DNA of 64,000 bases, from the NCBI GenBank assembly GCA_003415625.1, contig PYIU01000005.1:1369001-1433000 (forward strand), in the 5' to 3' direction. Each line of letters starts with the position of its first letter. Positions within the stretch are counted from its first letter, which is position 1. Shown in pieces: positions 11,727-22,742 of the stretch. Source of the DNA: Aquanectria penicillioides (lineage: Eukaryota > Ascomycota > Sordariomycetes > Hypocreales > Nectriaceae). The notes beneath the pieces were generated by a model. That model had not been told where the DNA came from, made no database searches, and saw only the letters and a list, made by a program, of their open reading frames with translations. The position numbers and the translations under genes are program-made.

Positions 11727-13265
11727 ATGGATGACTTTACCGCTGAAATCCTCGCCTCGAGGCAGGATTTCGACTCCCCCAAAACCCCCGAGCGGTCGAG
11801 CAAGGACAATGAGGAATCGCCCCAGACTGACCCGGATCGCCCGGTGACACCTCCCGCCGTCTTGCCACCCCAAATGTCTGGCCTGCGAGGTGGCATTGCC
11901 GCCCTCAAGGGCAAGGCAAGCTTGCAGGATCGCTTTGTCGAGAAGTTTGTTCTACCTCCCCGTTACCTGGCGTAGTGTCTCCCAAGTTCAAGGTGTGCTG
12001 ATCATCACAAACAGGCTCCTGCAGCAAGTCATACCCGCCGACGATGATTCCTCTTCCAACCATGACGACTGGGCCGCCACACACACTGAGCGGCCCAACT
12101 TCAACATCACCACCATGTCCTACAACTTTCGTCGCTTCAACGCTCGCATCGGTGTTGTCTTCAAGTTCCAGGCCCGCGTCGAGCGTCTGCTTTCCTGGCA
12201 CCGGGCCTCTCACACGCTCTCTCTCCTCGCCGTCTACAGCTTCGTATGCCTCGATCCATACCTACTCTGCGTCCTCCCAGTCACCATTCTTCTCCTCGGT
12301 GTCTTCATTCCCGCATTTATAGCTCGGCATCCCGCACCGCCCAAGGGCACCTTGTCCAGTGAGCAGAACGTGGGATACTCTCCTCGCGGTCCTCCACTGG
12401 CTCCTGCGGCGACTGTCCGCCCGGCTAAGGAACTTAGCAAGGATTTCTTTCGTAATATGCGCGATCTCCAGAATAGCATGGACGACTTTAGTCAGGGACA
12501 TGACAAGGTTGTTGCGATGCTCGTGCCTGTGACGAACTTTAGCGACGAGGCTCTGAGCTCTGCGCTATTCTTCTTCCTGGTGGCGGGAGCCCTCTTTATG
12601 ACCATTGCCGCACATCTCATTCCTTGGAGACTTGTGTTCCTCTTGGGTGGCTGGGCCGTTGTCGGCATGGGTCACCCGAATGTCGCGCGACATCTTGCCG
12701 TGGCGCACAAGGAGCGTTTACAACCCCAAGAAGCAAAAGCCAAGACTTGGCTCGACAACTGGATCTCACAAGACGTCATTCTAGACTCAAGCCCAGAGAC
12801 ACGTGAGGTGGAGGTCTTTGAGTTGCAACGCATGTCGCCTGCCGGCGAATGGGAACCTTGGGTGTTCTCGCCCTCGCCCTATGACCCCCTCTCACAAGCC
12901 CGCATCGCTGGTGAACGGCCCGCGGCACCCGCTTCTTCGAAGACGTTCTAGCTCCAGAAGCCTGGGAGTGGAGTGAGAAGAAGTGGGCGCTCGATCTCTG
13001 GAGCCGAGAATGGGTCGAGGAGCGCATCATCACAGGAGTCGAGGTGGAGACTGAGGGCGAGCGCTGGGTCTACGACATCTATGATGAGCGTCACGATCGC
13101 ACTGGCGTGGTTGACGCCGCTGCTGATAAGGGAAAGCTTCGTGCTTCCGCTTCGTTGCCCAGCTGGGAGGAAGGCGAGGACGGTACCGGCAGACGAGGCG
13201 ATTGGCGACGACGGAGATGGGTGAGGCTCGTGAAGCGCCAGGTGGCAGAGCCATCTTCAAACTGA
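11727..13265 (+). CDS. Peroxisomal membrane protein of the Pex28-32/dysferlin-domain family (one apparent frameshift)
   Basis: Integral peroxisomal (or ER-peroxisome contact) membrane protein of the Pex23/24/28-32 group, which sets peroxisome number and size. The ATG at 11727 starts MDDFTAEI. An upstream TTG frame has no ATG. Intron 11945-12014 (GTTTGT...ACAG) joins VEK to LLQQVIP. Two hydrophobic blocks follow (starting LSLLAVY and ALFFFLV), then a C-terminal DysF-like region with EWEPWVF, WEWSEKKW, WVYDIYDE and a final RRRRWVRLVKR. The frame breaks in the CCC at 12919-12921: as written it stops 12 residues later, but one added C yields ERPRGTRFFEDV and runs to the stop at 13263-13265. The corrected spliced length is 1470 nt, 489 residues. 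Which member of the group this is (Pex28, 29 or 30-32) I cannot tell. Confidence 0.82.
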
Positions 13266-13736
13266 AGTGCCACGGTACATCGTTAGCGGTAATTTTTGGC
13301 CAATTTATTTCCGCCGTCACAAGGTGTGTTATTTGTATGATGCATGGCGTTATGGCGGTGGGAATCGTCTGGGACACGGACAAGTGGGATAATCTAGCAA
13401 CAATCCATGAGAGCCAGCAGGCATTTGATACTATTAGGGATATTGGGCATCCGCCGGGATAGGCTCTCAAAAGCAAACTACTTAATCCAAATAACACGCT
13501 GTGGCTGTTGATTCCGCTCAGCCTTCCATTTGCCCCCCCCCTGGTTAAATTCGGAGAGGAGCTGGGAAAGCAATATCGACTCAAACATGTCCCCTCCGTA
13601 ACCTTAGACTCAAAAAAAGTTCAATATCCCAGTACGCCAACCAGATCATTCTATATGCGCTCTAATCGTGACACGTAAAATCCGATTACAGCAGTAAAAC
13701 CGCGGGGCTGCTTGTGGCCCATATTCGAAGGGCTGC
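13266..13736. other. Short spacer between convergent genes
   Basis: 3' flanks of the plus-strand Pex gene and the minus-strand GGPP synthase. It holds a CCCCCCCC run (about 13533-13541) and an AAAAAA stretch near 13612. I see nothing else. Confidence 0.6.
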
Positions 13737-14951
13737 TCAAGGGATAGCCATCTTGTCCATGATCTTCTGCATACCCTTGGAGAGGCCACGACCATCATCG
13801 ATATCCTCAGTCAGCTTTCTGGCGCGTTCAATAAGGACGGCGAGCACATTGCGGGTGTACTCAAAGCTGCCGGTGGATTCCATGTAGGCGACCGCATAGC
13901 GCTTGACCTGGACGTCGGATGTCTTTTGTTTTAGGATGTTGACAAGCTGGAGGTTGGAAGGATTGGATCGAATGCTGTGAATGACTGGGAAGGAGAATTT
14001 GCCCTCTGTCAAGTCTTCACACATTCCCTTGTTGTTGCTGTACTCCTTGGATGAGAGGTTCATGTAGTCATCGCGGATCTGGAAGATGAGCCCGATGAGA
14101 TTGACAAGGGGCACGCAATCAGTGGACGTGGGCGACTCGGCTTGCATAAGCTTGATACCAAGACGGAATAGGCCACCGGTCTTGTTGCCCACCATCTCAA
14201 GGTAGTCGTCCTCCGTAGGACATGTGAGGGTGTCTCGCCAGAAGAGGTCCATGCCTTGGCCTCGGTGGAGGTTCACGAGCTCCTCGGCAAACATGGTAAT
14301 CGCTTTTGGGTTCTTCAACTTCTGGAGCTCTTGGAGGGCCACAAAGTAAATGTAGTTGGCGGAATTGATAGTCTGCGCGACGCCAAAAATGTTGTGTGCG
14401 ACCGGGAAGCCACGGCGCAGCTCTGACGAGTCCTGGACATCGTCGACAAGGAGAGAAGACTCGTGCAGCATGCCGATGACGCGAGTAATGATATCGAGGC
14501 TCTCCTTGGGAACGTTGAGCCAGGCATTGAAAGCGCCGATCAGCTGGGCGCGGAAGTCCTTGCCAGGGTGGCTAATGACATAGTCAAAGGGGCCGCGCAC
14601 AACCTTTTCTTTCTCGCCTGTCCACGAGCGCCCGGCTGCGAAGTTGAGGTCGTCGAATGCATATCGGTTTGGGTCGGGAGGCTGGTTTGGTGGCTGCGTC
14701 ATTCCCAGGCCTAGGTTTGTGGTGGCCTTGGGGGACCGCTGCTTGGGGCTGATCCAGTCGCCTTCTGAGACGGGGCGCATGGCGGGCTTGGAGTTGGGTG
14801 TGGAAATATTGGCAGCTCCAGAGCTGGAGGTGCGAGGGGGGATGGCAGTTGGGGATGCCAGCGGCTTGGGGGGCATCTTGTCCATCTCGTTGGGGGAGAA
14901 GGATAGCATGGACGGAATCGCGGAGGGCTCGGGGATCTGGTCGGTGATCAT
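13737..14951 (-). CDS. Geranylgeranyl diphosphate synthase
   Basis: Class I trans-prenyltransferase that condenses farnesyl diphosphate with isopentenyl diphosphate to GGPP, the precursor of carotenoids, diterpenes and prenyl groups on Rab/Rho proteins. It is a single exon of 404 residues. The first Asp-rich motif DDVQD is at residues 170-174, with HESSLLVDD just before it and the chain-length-setting residues upstream of it. The second, DDYMN, is at 294-298. [11 protein letters not shown] and KTGGLFRLG lie between them. A disordered Ser/Pro-rich N-terminal extension of about 120 residues is usual for fungal housekeeping GGPP synthases (compare Fusarium Ggs1, Neurospora al-3). The start ATG at 14951 is the only one in frame that keeps that extension. 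With no terpene cyclase or P450 nearby, this is most likely the primary-metabolism copy. Confidence 0.93.
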   Translation of the reverse strand: MITDQIPEPSAIPSMLSFSPNEMDKMPPKPLASPTAIPPRTSSSGAANISTPNSKPAMRPVSEGDWISPKQRSPKATTNLGLGMTQPPNQPPDPNRYAFDDLNFAAGRSWTGEKEKVVRGPFDYVISHPGKDFRAQLIGAFNAWLNVPKESLDIITRVIGMLHESSLLVDDVQDSSELRRGFPVAHNIFGVAQTINSANYIYFVALQELQKLKNPKAITMFAEELVNLHRGQGMDLFWRDTLTCPTEDDYLEMVGNKTGGLFRLGIKLMQAESPTSTDCVPLVNLIGLIFQIRDDYMNLSSKEYSNNKGMCEDLTEGKFSFPVIHSIRSNPSNLQLVNILKQKTSDVQVKRYAVAYMESTGSFEYTRNVLAVLIERARKLTEDIDDGRGLSKGMQKIMDKMAIP

Positions 14952-17778
14952 GAAGACGGATGCGTTGGGAGTTGGAGCTGGAGGGGAGGAGCAGCTAGCG
15001 AATGAAGAGGAGCTCGGCTGAAATGGTGGTTTCGAGGTAGTATTCGGGAATTATGGATGCCTGCTCCAGGTGGTGGTGGTTTCGCCAAGGCAGCTGTCAC
15101 AAGCTGGCTTCAAGGACGTAAGACGATATATGCGGTTTGCGGTCGCGATAAACAGGGGGCGACAACTAAGACAAAAGAGTTCATTGAGTGACCAGCACAG
15201 GCGAGGCGCAGGAAGCTTGATGCGCAGCCGAGGGCAGAGGTTAAACGAGACGAGAGGGGAGACGCAGGCTGAGGAGTGGGCGAGGCGAAGGCTTAAAAGC
15301 CATCGTCGTCATGTGAAAAAGGGTGTTGGAAGCGGGAAGGCTTTAAGTGGGGAAGGGAGCAGCCCCGGGGCTAGCTGCATGTAGTTGTAGTTTTGGTTGT
15401 GGTTGTGATTGTGGAACGGCGGCTCAGCTTCTAGTTTCAAGGACTTCCACGAGGCTGGAATCCGAGTTAGGGACTGGGGTAGGACATAATCAAGGCATTC
15501 GAGGTAGTCTAGTCGAGGGCTTTGGCTTGACTGTCGCATGCTCGCTGAGCTAGCGGAGATGGGGAAATGTGTTGAGAATTGCACCCAGAGACAGGCGCAT
15601 GTGTGTGTGTGTGTGTGTGGAGGGAATCCGTTCCCCAAGCGGGATGATCGGGCAGGCCTGCAGGGTGCATAAAATGTGCGTGGTGCATGCACATACAGTA
15701 CATACCTTGACGGCGGCGGATTATACCTGCGATTTCGGGCGGAAGCTGTCGGGAAAAGCGATATTCTACCGTAGCAAGCCTTGTTCAGCAAAAGCTCGAA
15801 GCGGCTTGAGACAAGTTAGAATTGGGTTGCGATGGCGACCCTGACAGCGAGCTCAGCAGCTAGTTAGCAGCTGACGATGACGATGACGTTCCTCCGAGAG
15901 CAGCACCAGCCAGACATGACAGCAGTAACTGGTCAGCAGGGCTCCCGCAGGCTGTAGCAGCAGGCTTCAGCAGGCTACAGCAGGGGGGGGGGGGGGGGGG
16001 GCAATGGGGTTTTGGAAAAGGCCATGGAGGCGATGAGAGCGGGTCCTGTCTCTCCATTCATGCAGCCTAACGTACGAAATGGCACTCGACCTGCGCTGGC
16101 GCTGGCTTTTGGCCCCTCTAAAGCAGGTAGCCCCTCGCTGTGCCCTCTGCAGATCTCCGCTGCTTGGCCGGATCTGCCGAATCGGGGGACGGGTAATGAA
16201 ATGCGAGAGTGACAGAAGTAAATGGGGGAACTGTTACCTTTCTTGGACGATGGATTTCTGGGGGAGCTGGACCGCCGGTGTTTCAAGACGTTTTGACACG
16301 GCAGAGGTTTGGCGCGTTTCAAGGAGACTGGGAAGGAACAACGACAAGCAAAAAGACTGTAGTTTCTGGTGGGCAGCGATGATGAGATGACCCGAGCGAC
16401 CGTGGCACTTAAGAAGTTTATACATGGCTTCAGGGGGTCAGACAGCAATATGCCGTTGAGGCAGAGCTCATCCCATCTCATCCGGCCCTGAGGAAAACCA
16501 CACCACCTCAGCCCACCACCTCAGCGCCCTTTCGACGTTAGGTGTCGTGGCCATCGCTGGGCCCTTTTCTTTTTTTTTCTTTCTTTTTTTTTTGTGGTTC
16601 CAACGCTACTGCCCTGACCTTGCTTTTAGCTTCCGCCCTGCACTGGGCGGCGTCTTGGTTGTTGGTGTTTGAGCATCGCATCTCGGTTTACAGCGTGGCC
16701 ATTCAATGACACCTGCTAAAAGTGAGCTCGAGTTCGCAGCCGTGGCGCCCAGCCGTCCAGCCGTCCAAACTGATTCGCAGCCCTCCACCCACCTCTCATG
16801 AACTCGCTTTCACATGCACTCGCTTGAGGCGTTCGCAGCTGGGCTCATTCGTTCCTCGCCAAATCCTTCCCCCCCCCTGCGCCAGCACATGTACTCTACT
16901 ACTCCATGTGGACGGATGATGGACACAACGCGGTGTAATTATGTCCTGGCTCAATCTGCGAGGCGAGCCCGGACCGTCTGCACCAGCATCCGCCAGATCC
17001 CACTAGGCCCGTCGTAGCCTGAGCACGGCTGTGGTACCCCGGCCTGCCTCAGACGATTCCAGGCTGATCCCTCAGCGCGTGTCCGTCACCATGACACCAG
17101 TGAAACCCGCCTGGCCGTCACAGCCAGACTGGCCCTCAGGGGATACGACTCCACTAAAAATGACCAACACTGGCTCGCCGCGGGGGTGCTCCGGGGATAG
17201 GTCACCTGAAGGTCCCCCCCCACCCCCTTCCCTGGTCGCCCCAGGTCGCTGGGAAGGCCAACGTTAGTGCCTCTGGAACCCTGGGAGGCTTCCATGGCCC
17301 CAAGGCCTGAGGCTGGAAGCTTGGAACTTCGGACTGATTGGCGCTAGACGACCCGTTGCCGGGGGAATCGCCCACACGCACTTGCGCATACACTTACACC
17401 AACATAAACTCTCCATCCCAAAACTCGATTGGCTTTGGGGGATCTTCTTCCTGCAGTCCCTTTCCGATGTTTGGGCTCGGCCACTCAATCGCTGCTTGAT
17501 ACCCAATTTTTTTCTTCTCTTCGATTTACTTGTATTAACACTTTTCACTCTGCAGCTCGAGTCGGTCTCTGCCTCACCATCACTGTCCTGTTTGTCCCGT
17601 CGTGCATCGTTGTCTCCCGGTTGTTTCCCGTCAGTCTCTCATTTATCGCCGTAAACAAACCTTCGGCCTCAGCCACCACTTCAACGGACCATCACATCCA
17701 TTCGCTCTCTTATTCCAGACATACACACACACACACACAAATAGTCACACACACGCGCACTCTATACACATCACCATA
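14952..17778. other. Spacer with divergent promoters and a G19 run
   Basis: 5' flanks of GGPP synthase (minus) and cdc14 (plus), with no supported gene between. It contains a GT microsatellite (about 15599-15619), a run of 19 G (15983-16001), T/C tracts (16568-16594), and a pyrimidine-rich leader with a CA run (about 17722-17740) just before the cdc14 start. The open frames here translate to low-complexity sequence. Confidence 0.5.
15983..16001 (+). repeat. Run of 19 G
   Basis: Uninterrupted G homopolymer following imperfect GCAGGCT(R)YAGCAG repeats at about 15940-15982. Such a run can form a G-quadruplex, and its true length is poorly determined by most sequencing methods. Confidence 0.95.
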
Positions 17779-18753
17779 ATGGAGTCTCTATTGTCGCTCG
17801 CCTTTGACAACCTGTCGTCCTACGACGGCCCCAAGGTCCGCAAGGGCCTACGCCAGGTCGAGGGCCTTCTCGCTCAGATCTGCCTCTCCAGCCCCAACAA
17901 CGACCGCGCTAGTCGCGGTAGAGACCCGGATAGGAGTGACGATGATGCATCGACTTCCCGAAGCAAGGACCTTTCCCAGCTCAGCCAGGATCCGGCCTTT
18001 CGTGAGTTCTTCAAGTTGCAGGAAGGCTTCGAGTGGAACGTCTCCATGCGCTTGATTGGGACCCTCGACCGGCTCATGGCCAAGGGCAGTGATGGCCAGA
18101 ATGACCTCCTGATCCTCAGCGCCCTCGATCTCATCCAGGGCACTCTGCTGCTGCACCCCCCCAGCAAGTCACTGTTTTCCCGAGAACAGAACATGAATGT
18201 ATGTTGAGACTTGACAGATGTATTCAATTCTGATCATCGCCACCAAGCTTTGCACTATATATTTTATATAAGCTAACATCTCCATTTGCAGCTCCTTCTT
18301 GATCTTCTCGAGCCATTCAACTGCCCGGCTATTCAATCCGCAACCCTCTTGACCCTTGTCACGGCCCTTATCGACACACCCCGTAACACTCGTACATTTG
18401 AGGATCTTGACGGCCTCCTCACCGTCACCTCCCTCTTCAAGTCACGATCTACTGCTCGCGAGGTCAAGCTTAAGCTCGTCGAGTTTCTCTACTTCTACCT
18501 CATGCCCGAGATGCCCTCAATTCCTCGCGCCGACCAGCGCGACTCAGTCCCCGGCATGCTCCAGCGCAGCCCCAGCAAGCTTGCTGGCGCCTTCAATTCC
18601 GAGAGCCGTCGCAAGCGATCCGGCTCCGTCGAGGGCGAGATCACACTGACAACAGAGGAGAAGCAGGAGCTGCTAAGCCAGCACCTGAGCAGTGTCGAGG
18701 ATCTCGTCAAAGATCTTCGCAACTGCGCTCCCTTTGGAGGTGTTGTTTGCTGA
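17779..18753 (+). CDS. cdc14: Cdc14 family septation initiation network component (SIN, not the phosphatase)
   Basis: Homologue of the fission-yeast Cdc14 protein that binds the Sid1 kinase and helps trigger septation. In filamentous fungi it supports septum formation. Two exons: 17779-18198 and 18292-18753, with an intron of 93 nt (GTATGT...TTTGCAG) joining NMN to LLLDLLEPFN. The product has 293 residues. It starts MESLLSLAFDNLSSYDGPK and is mostly helical, with conserved blocks DPAFREFFKLQ, FEWNV and EVKLKLVEFLYFYL. A Ser/Arg-rich linker near 18600 lies before the helical C-terminus EDLVKDLRNCAPFGG. The frame is intact although it contains a seven-C run (about 18155-18162), which is a useful control for the frameshifts in other genes. 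The 5' leader is pyrimidine-rich with a CA repeat about 40 bases from the ATG. Confidence 0.9.
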
Positions 18754-19122
18754 GACGTCTTATTAGGAGAAGGCCTGTCGCTACGTGTGTCCCATCATTT
18801 CTGCATCCTCGATTTCTCTTTTCCTCTTTCTGCGTGCCTCTTCGGACGAGAATGTCCTCGGCGTTTATGGAACTCTCTCTGGCGGTCTTCGTTTTCCCCT
18901 TATGTATGCTTCATTCTGCATGGAGTTTTGAGCAAAGTCGGTCCTCATAATCGTCTCTTATGTACGGATTTCTTCTCTGGTGAGAATTTGGATGGTGCTT
19001 CCTTCGTATGAACATGATATTAGGCGTTGTTAATAAAATAGACGGATCCACATTCGTCATATGTTCAGTTGACTCTCAGTGCTTGCTTTCTTATATTTAC
19101 TCTGCTGGCCGGGCGTTCCTGA
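18754..19122. other. Short spacer between convergent genes
   Basis: 3' flanks of cdc14 and of the Cys-rich surface protein. T-rich, with an AATAAAA-like signal at about 19030. I see no gene. Confidence 0.6.
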
Positions 19123-20430
19123 TCATGGGGCTCTCCTCGGGGGTGGGACGACAGACAAGGGAGGGTTGGCAGATCCGTAGAGTTCAAACCGGCCCTCGAT
19201 GGTCTCTGATTGTGGCGTTGCCTGTACGCTTGAGTGCGAGTTAGGCGACAGGTAGCCGTTTTCAGGTTCTTTGGCTGTCGAGTCAATCTCCACGGCTGCA
19301 GTGATGTCTCCCGGTCCCTGTGGACTTGTGGGCACAGCCCGGGACCGGCCCGGGGACGTCGTGGCCGAAGCCACCTCCGTGAACGGGCCCGCGACGGCGT
19401 CCGGCCCGAAGTAATCCTGCGTCAGACCCTGGCGGATCCGGCTGTACTCGGTGCCTGAAACATCCGTCATGCCGTCGCCGGCCGGGGCGCTCTCCTGACC
19501 GACGCCGGAGCCTTCGATGCCGCCGGAGTTGCGGGTCAGAGTGCGTTGGCGGCGGCGGCGCTTCGAGATGCACAGCCAGGTGAGGCAGCCGATGATGAGG
19601 CCGGAGCCTGCGACGGCACCGACGCCGATGCCTGCCTTTGCGCCGGTGGACAGGCCGGCGGAGTCGGGATTCGGGACCACGGAGATGGACTCGGACGGGT
19701 TTCCGGCGGCGCAATAGCCGGTGCTACTGACTTGGGTGCAGTGCTGCCAGTTATCACAGCACCCGGAACCATCGGCGCACTGGTACTGGGATGTCGTGCA
19801 TCCCGATGCAATGGGGGTGAGGGTGCCTGTCTTAGAAGTCGTCTCTGTCTTGGCGCATACGCCGCCTTCGCGACACTCGGCGTTGTATCCGCAGCAATTG
19901 CCTCCGAGGCTGCTTGGGCACAAGAAGAGGCTGGTTCCCGGGCACTTGCGGCCGCAGCAGCCGGTTTGCGCGGTGGGCGTGCCGCTGGCGGTCGTGGTGC
20001 GGGTGCAGAAGTAGGCGGTAGAGTCGCAGACGGAGTCGCCGGAGCAGTTGGAGCCGATGGGACAGCATTTCAGACTTCCGGTCTTGTTAATGTAGCAGTA
20101 GGTGTCATTTTCGCAACAGCTGTCGCCGAAGCCTACATCGAGGCCTGGAGGTGGGATGTTAGTGTGTTTGTGACGATGAGGGGCATGCCGAAAAGGTGGT
20201 GGTGGTGGTGGTGGTGGTGGTGAAGGTGAAAACAAAATCGGTGGCGACTTACAGCTGTGATGGCTGGAACCACAGTCGACATCTCGTTTCACAAGGGGAT
20301 TCGACTTGTCGAGATAGAATCGCGGCTGCAAGTCGTTCGGGGCAATGGGTAGCACTCCATAGCGCTCCTGGAGCTGTGCGGCGGCCAAGCCGGAGGCGAG
20401 CGCAAAGCAGGCCGATGTGAATGGGCGCAT
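19123..20430 (-). CDS. Secreted-ectodomain, Cys-rich single-pass membrane protein of unknown function
   Basis: I do not recognise a named family. Two exons (20253-20430 and 19123-20144) give 399 residues. The intron 20145-20252 (GTAAGT...CCAG) joins SSHHSC to LDVGFGDSC and contains a GGT/ACC microsatellite. The ATG at 20430 opens a clear signal peptide (FALASGLAAAQ). The ectodomain holds about 20 Cys in paired clusters (CCENDTYC, CCPIGSNC, CCGRKCPG, CCGYNAEC, CCDNWQHC), so it is probably disulphide-knotted. A Gly/Ala-rich transmembrane helix (AGIGVGAVAGSGLIIGCLTW) is followed by a basic stop (KRRRRQR) and a cytoplasmic tail with Tyr and Ser/Pro motifs. This layout resembles fungal wall sensors or adhesins, but the Cys pattern is not a WSC or CFEM domain that I can identify. 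A role at the wall is inference only. Confidence 0.8.
   Translation of the reverse strand: MRPFTSACFALASGLAAAQLQERYGVLPIAPNDLQPRFYLDKSNPLVKRDVDCGSSHHSCKSPPILFSPSPPPPPPPPPFRHAPHRHKHTNIPPPGLDVGFGDSCCENDTYCYINKTGSLKCCPIGSNCSGDSVCDSTAYFCTRTTTASGTPTAQTGCCGRKCPGTSLFLCPSSLGGNCCGYNAECREGGVCAKTETTSKTGTLTPIASGCTTSQYQCADGSGCCDNWQHCTQVSSTGYCAAGNPSESISVVPNPDSAGLSTGAKAGIGVGAVAGSGLIIGCLTWLCISKRRRRQRTLTRNSGGIEGSGVGQESAPAGDGMTDVSGTEYSRIRQGLTQDYFGPDAVAGPFTEVASATTSPGRSRAVPTSPQGPGDITAAVEIDSTAKEPENGYLSPNSHSSVQATPQSETIEGRFELYGSANPPLSVVPPPRRAP
20195..20221 (+). repeat. (GGT)9 microsatellite inside an intron
   Basis: Nine perfect GGT units inside the only intron of the Cys-rich membrane protein gene. On the coding strand they form an ACC-rich, pyrimidine-containing tract upstream of the acceptor. 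Confidence 0.9.
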
Positions 20431-21909
20431 GGTGATTGCGAGCTGGCGATAGATGGGCGTTGTAATTATCAATGAGGGGAGCGGGAGCGGAAGCGGAATG
20501 GCAGGGGAAATCGCAATCGCAATCGAATCAATCAGATCGTCATTGTCGGCCAGGGGCTGCTTTGATTCTCGCTGTTCAATACAGTACCGGGACCAACCAA
20601 ACACCTTGTGCAACGAGGACGGGCCAGCGCATGAACCAAAGCTTCTGCCGGTTGCACAAAGGAAGATGACTGCGGATGGAGGTGGAAAGAAAGGGCGGGA
20701 GCGCGAGCGAGTGAGTGAGTGAGTGAGATAACGCGGACGACACCGCCGCAACGACAGCGAGGAATAGCAAGAGGAAGAGTGAGAGGAAGAGGAAGAGGAA
20801 GAGGAATAAGGCTCGCGTGGTTGAAAACCCATGAACCATGCATGTCAGATTCGACAAGGCAGGCTGGCTGGCGCCCGAGACCGAGGACCGGGGTTGCTGC
20901 CGCAGTCACGGCCGTCTTTTTTGGATCTTTGTCTCCGAAGACAGGTGGAGGATGTCAGACTGGCAAGCCCCAGCACCTACCTAATGAGTCCTAATCAGCA
21001 TGCTCCATGCGTTTGTTGTACATAGTATCGTCGCATGGATCAGTGGCCTAGGCCCTTCTTCGGTCCATTCGTTGACCTGGATGGACAACGTGCCCATTGA
21101 TAGAAGCGAGGAAGAAAGACGACAACGAAGAGGTCGGGCAGAGCGAGAGTCGATACGGAAAGTAAACGAGCAAAGGGAAAAATCTGGAGAGGGCTACAGA
21201 GGACGTGCAAGGCTGGCCCTGTCTCCGATCTACGTGGCCGCCGTGCCGAGCGGACGGGTGGTGGCTGGCGCCTTGGTATTGGTTATCGGGCGCAAAGGGG
21301 AGCGAAGACGGATGTATCATGTGTGGCTCGCAGACACGAGAATTTCGTGGACCCGGGGTTAGACTGGACGCTTTGTGTGTGGTGATGATCTCGGACGGGA
21401 CGTTCGGCATACCTACCTACGGAGCCCATGGCTGTGGTACCGTAGTCACTGCATCGCATCTGGGCAAACACGAGTGTGGGTGCAGGCCACGGAGCAATAA
21501 GGACTTCTGCTGCATATATATCTGGAGGTGTGTTGTGTGCCTGTGCTACTCCATGCGCGGAGAGGCCAGCCACATTGGCCCACAGCCCTACTATACCTAT
21601 ATCGTACCTAGGCAGAATATGTAGGTGCCTGGGTAAGCAGACACTAAAACTGGAGGACGATGGACTACTGCAAATGTACCATGTTCTATTGACACCGCCC
21701 TGTATAATATAATGATCATGGCGTGTCACCATTTCACTAAAGGGAACGAAAAAGAAGAAGAAAAAAAAAAAAGGCCTGCATGAGAGGGGAGGAACAGGCC
21801 CCACGCTGTGCTTACAAGTTACAATAGCCTGTCTAACAAGGCAACAAACCCTGAACGGCGACAAGCCTTGAGGAAATCCTCACGGTGCAAAGTGAGCCGC
21901 TACAACGAT

Positions 21910-21940
<31 letters not shown>

Positions 21941-22742
21941 CACCCGCCCAGGATATGCCACCGCCTGCATGGATCATGGCTGCCTCCCCCCCAGCCCTCC
22001 CACTTCCATTTACGGATCGCTTCTCCGCCCAGCCACGGCGTTGCGGTCCGTTTCCTTCCTAAGCCAGCACCGACATGGCAAGACGCCATGCAAGGGGCTG
22101 GAGAGCAGAAGGGTCCTGAAGGGGTCCTGAAGGGGCCCTGGCCATGGTGCGGCCTGGGCGCTGGGTCGCTTCAGGGCACAGGGTCCAGTGGTTCGTCCCT
22201 CCCCCGATGAACCTCTTAGATTAATTGCCCTTTGGGGTTGATTGGGGGCTGAGGGGGCGGAAAGAGGCTGCTTTGGCTTTTTTTTTTCTTTTCTTTTTCT
22301 TTTCTGGACGGCATCGCTGCAATGTAAATGGATTCAAGGCGGGGGCAAGTAAAGCACATACACATTTGTTTCATCTTTCATCGTAGTCCTAGGAAGTAAC
22401 ATTTTTATAAGTTAGTTTCAATTCAACAACGGCCCTTTTGCTACAAACATTGCTGCTGGTTGGTTGGTGCGTTAAGTTAGCCTACTTATTAGTTGGCCAA
22501 CTAGTTGAGCCAACACACCGCCAACTCATCATCTGATTAATCACCACTTACACACACGCACATGTTACCAGAGCACATCAGATAGCACTTCACAGTTCAC
22601 ACACACACACACTGTTGGCCCCGCCCGGCACGTCGCTGAAGTGAAGGATTCAAGACTCAGGAGCGTAGCTTTGAACACACTCATATTCAAGGGCCGGCTA
22701 AATACAACATCGCACATGGCTGTCCATCTCACATCACAAATC
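20431..22742. other. Gene-free stretch of 2.3 kb
   Basis: 5' flank of the Cys-rich protein gene and 3' flank of IDO. It contains GAGGAA-type purine runs (20770-20805), a CA repeat (21910-21938), a short GGGTCCTGAAG tandem (about 22110-22135) and T/C tracts near 22270. The open frames encode no domain. Confidence 0.5.
21910..21938 (+). repeat. CA microsatellite
   Basis: Uninterrupted CA dinucleotide run of about 14 units in a gene-free stretch. Confidence 0.9.
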
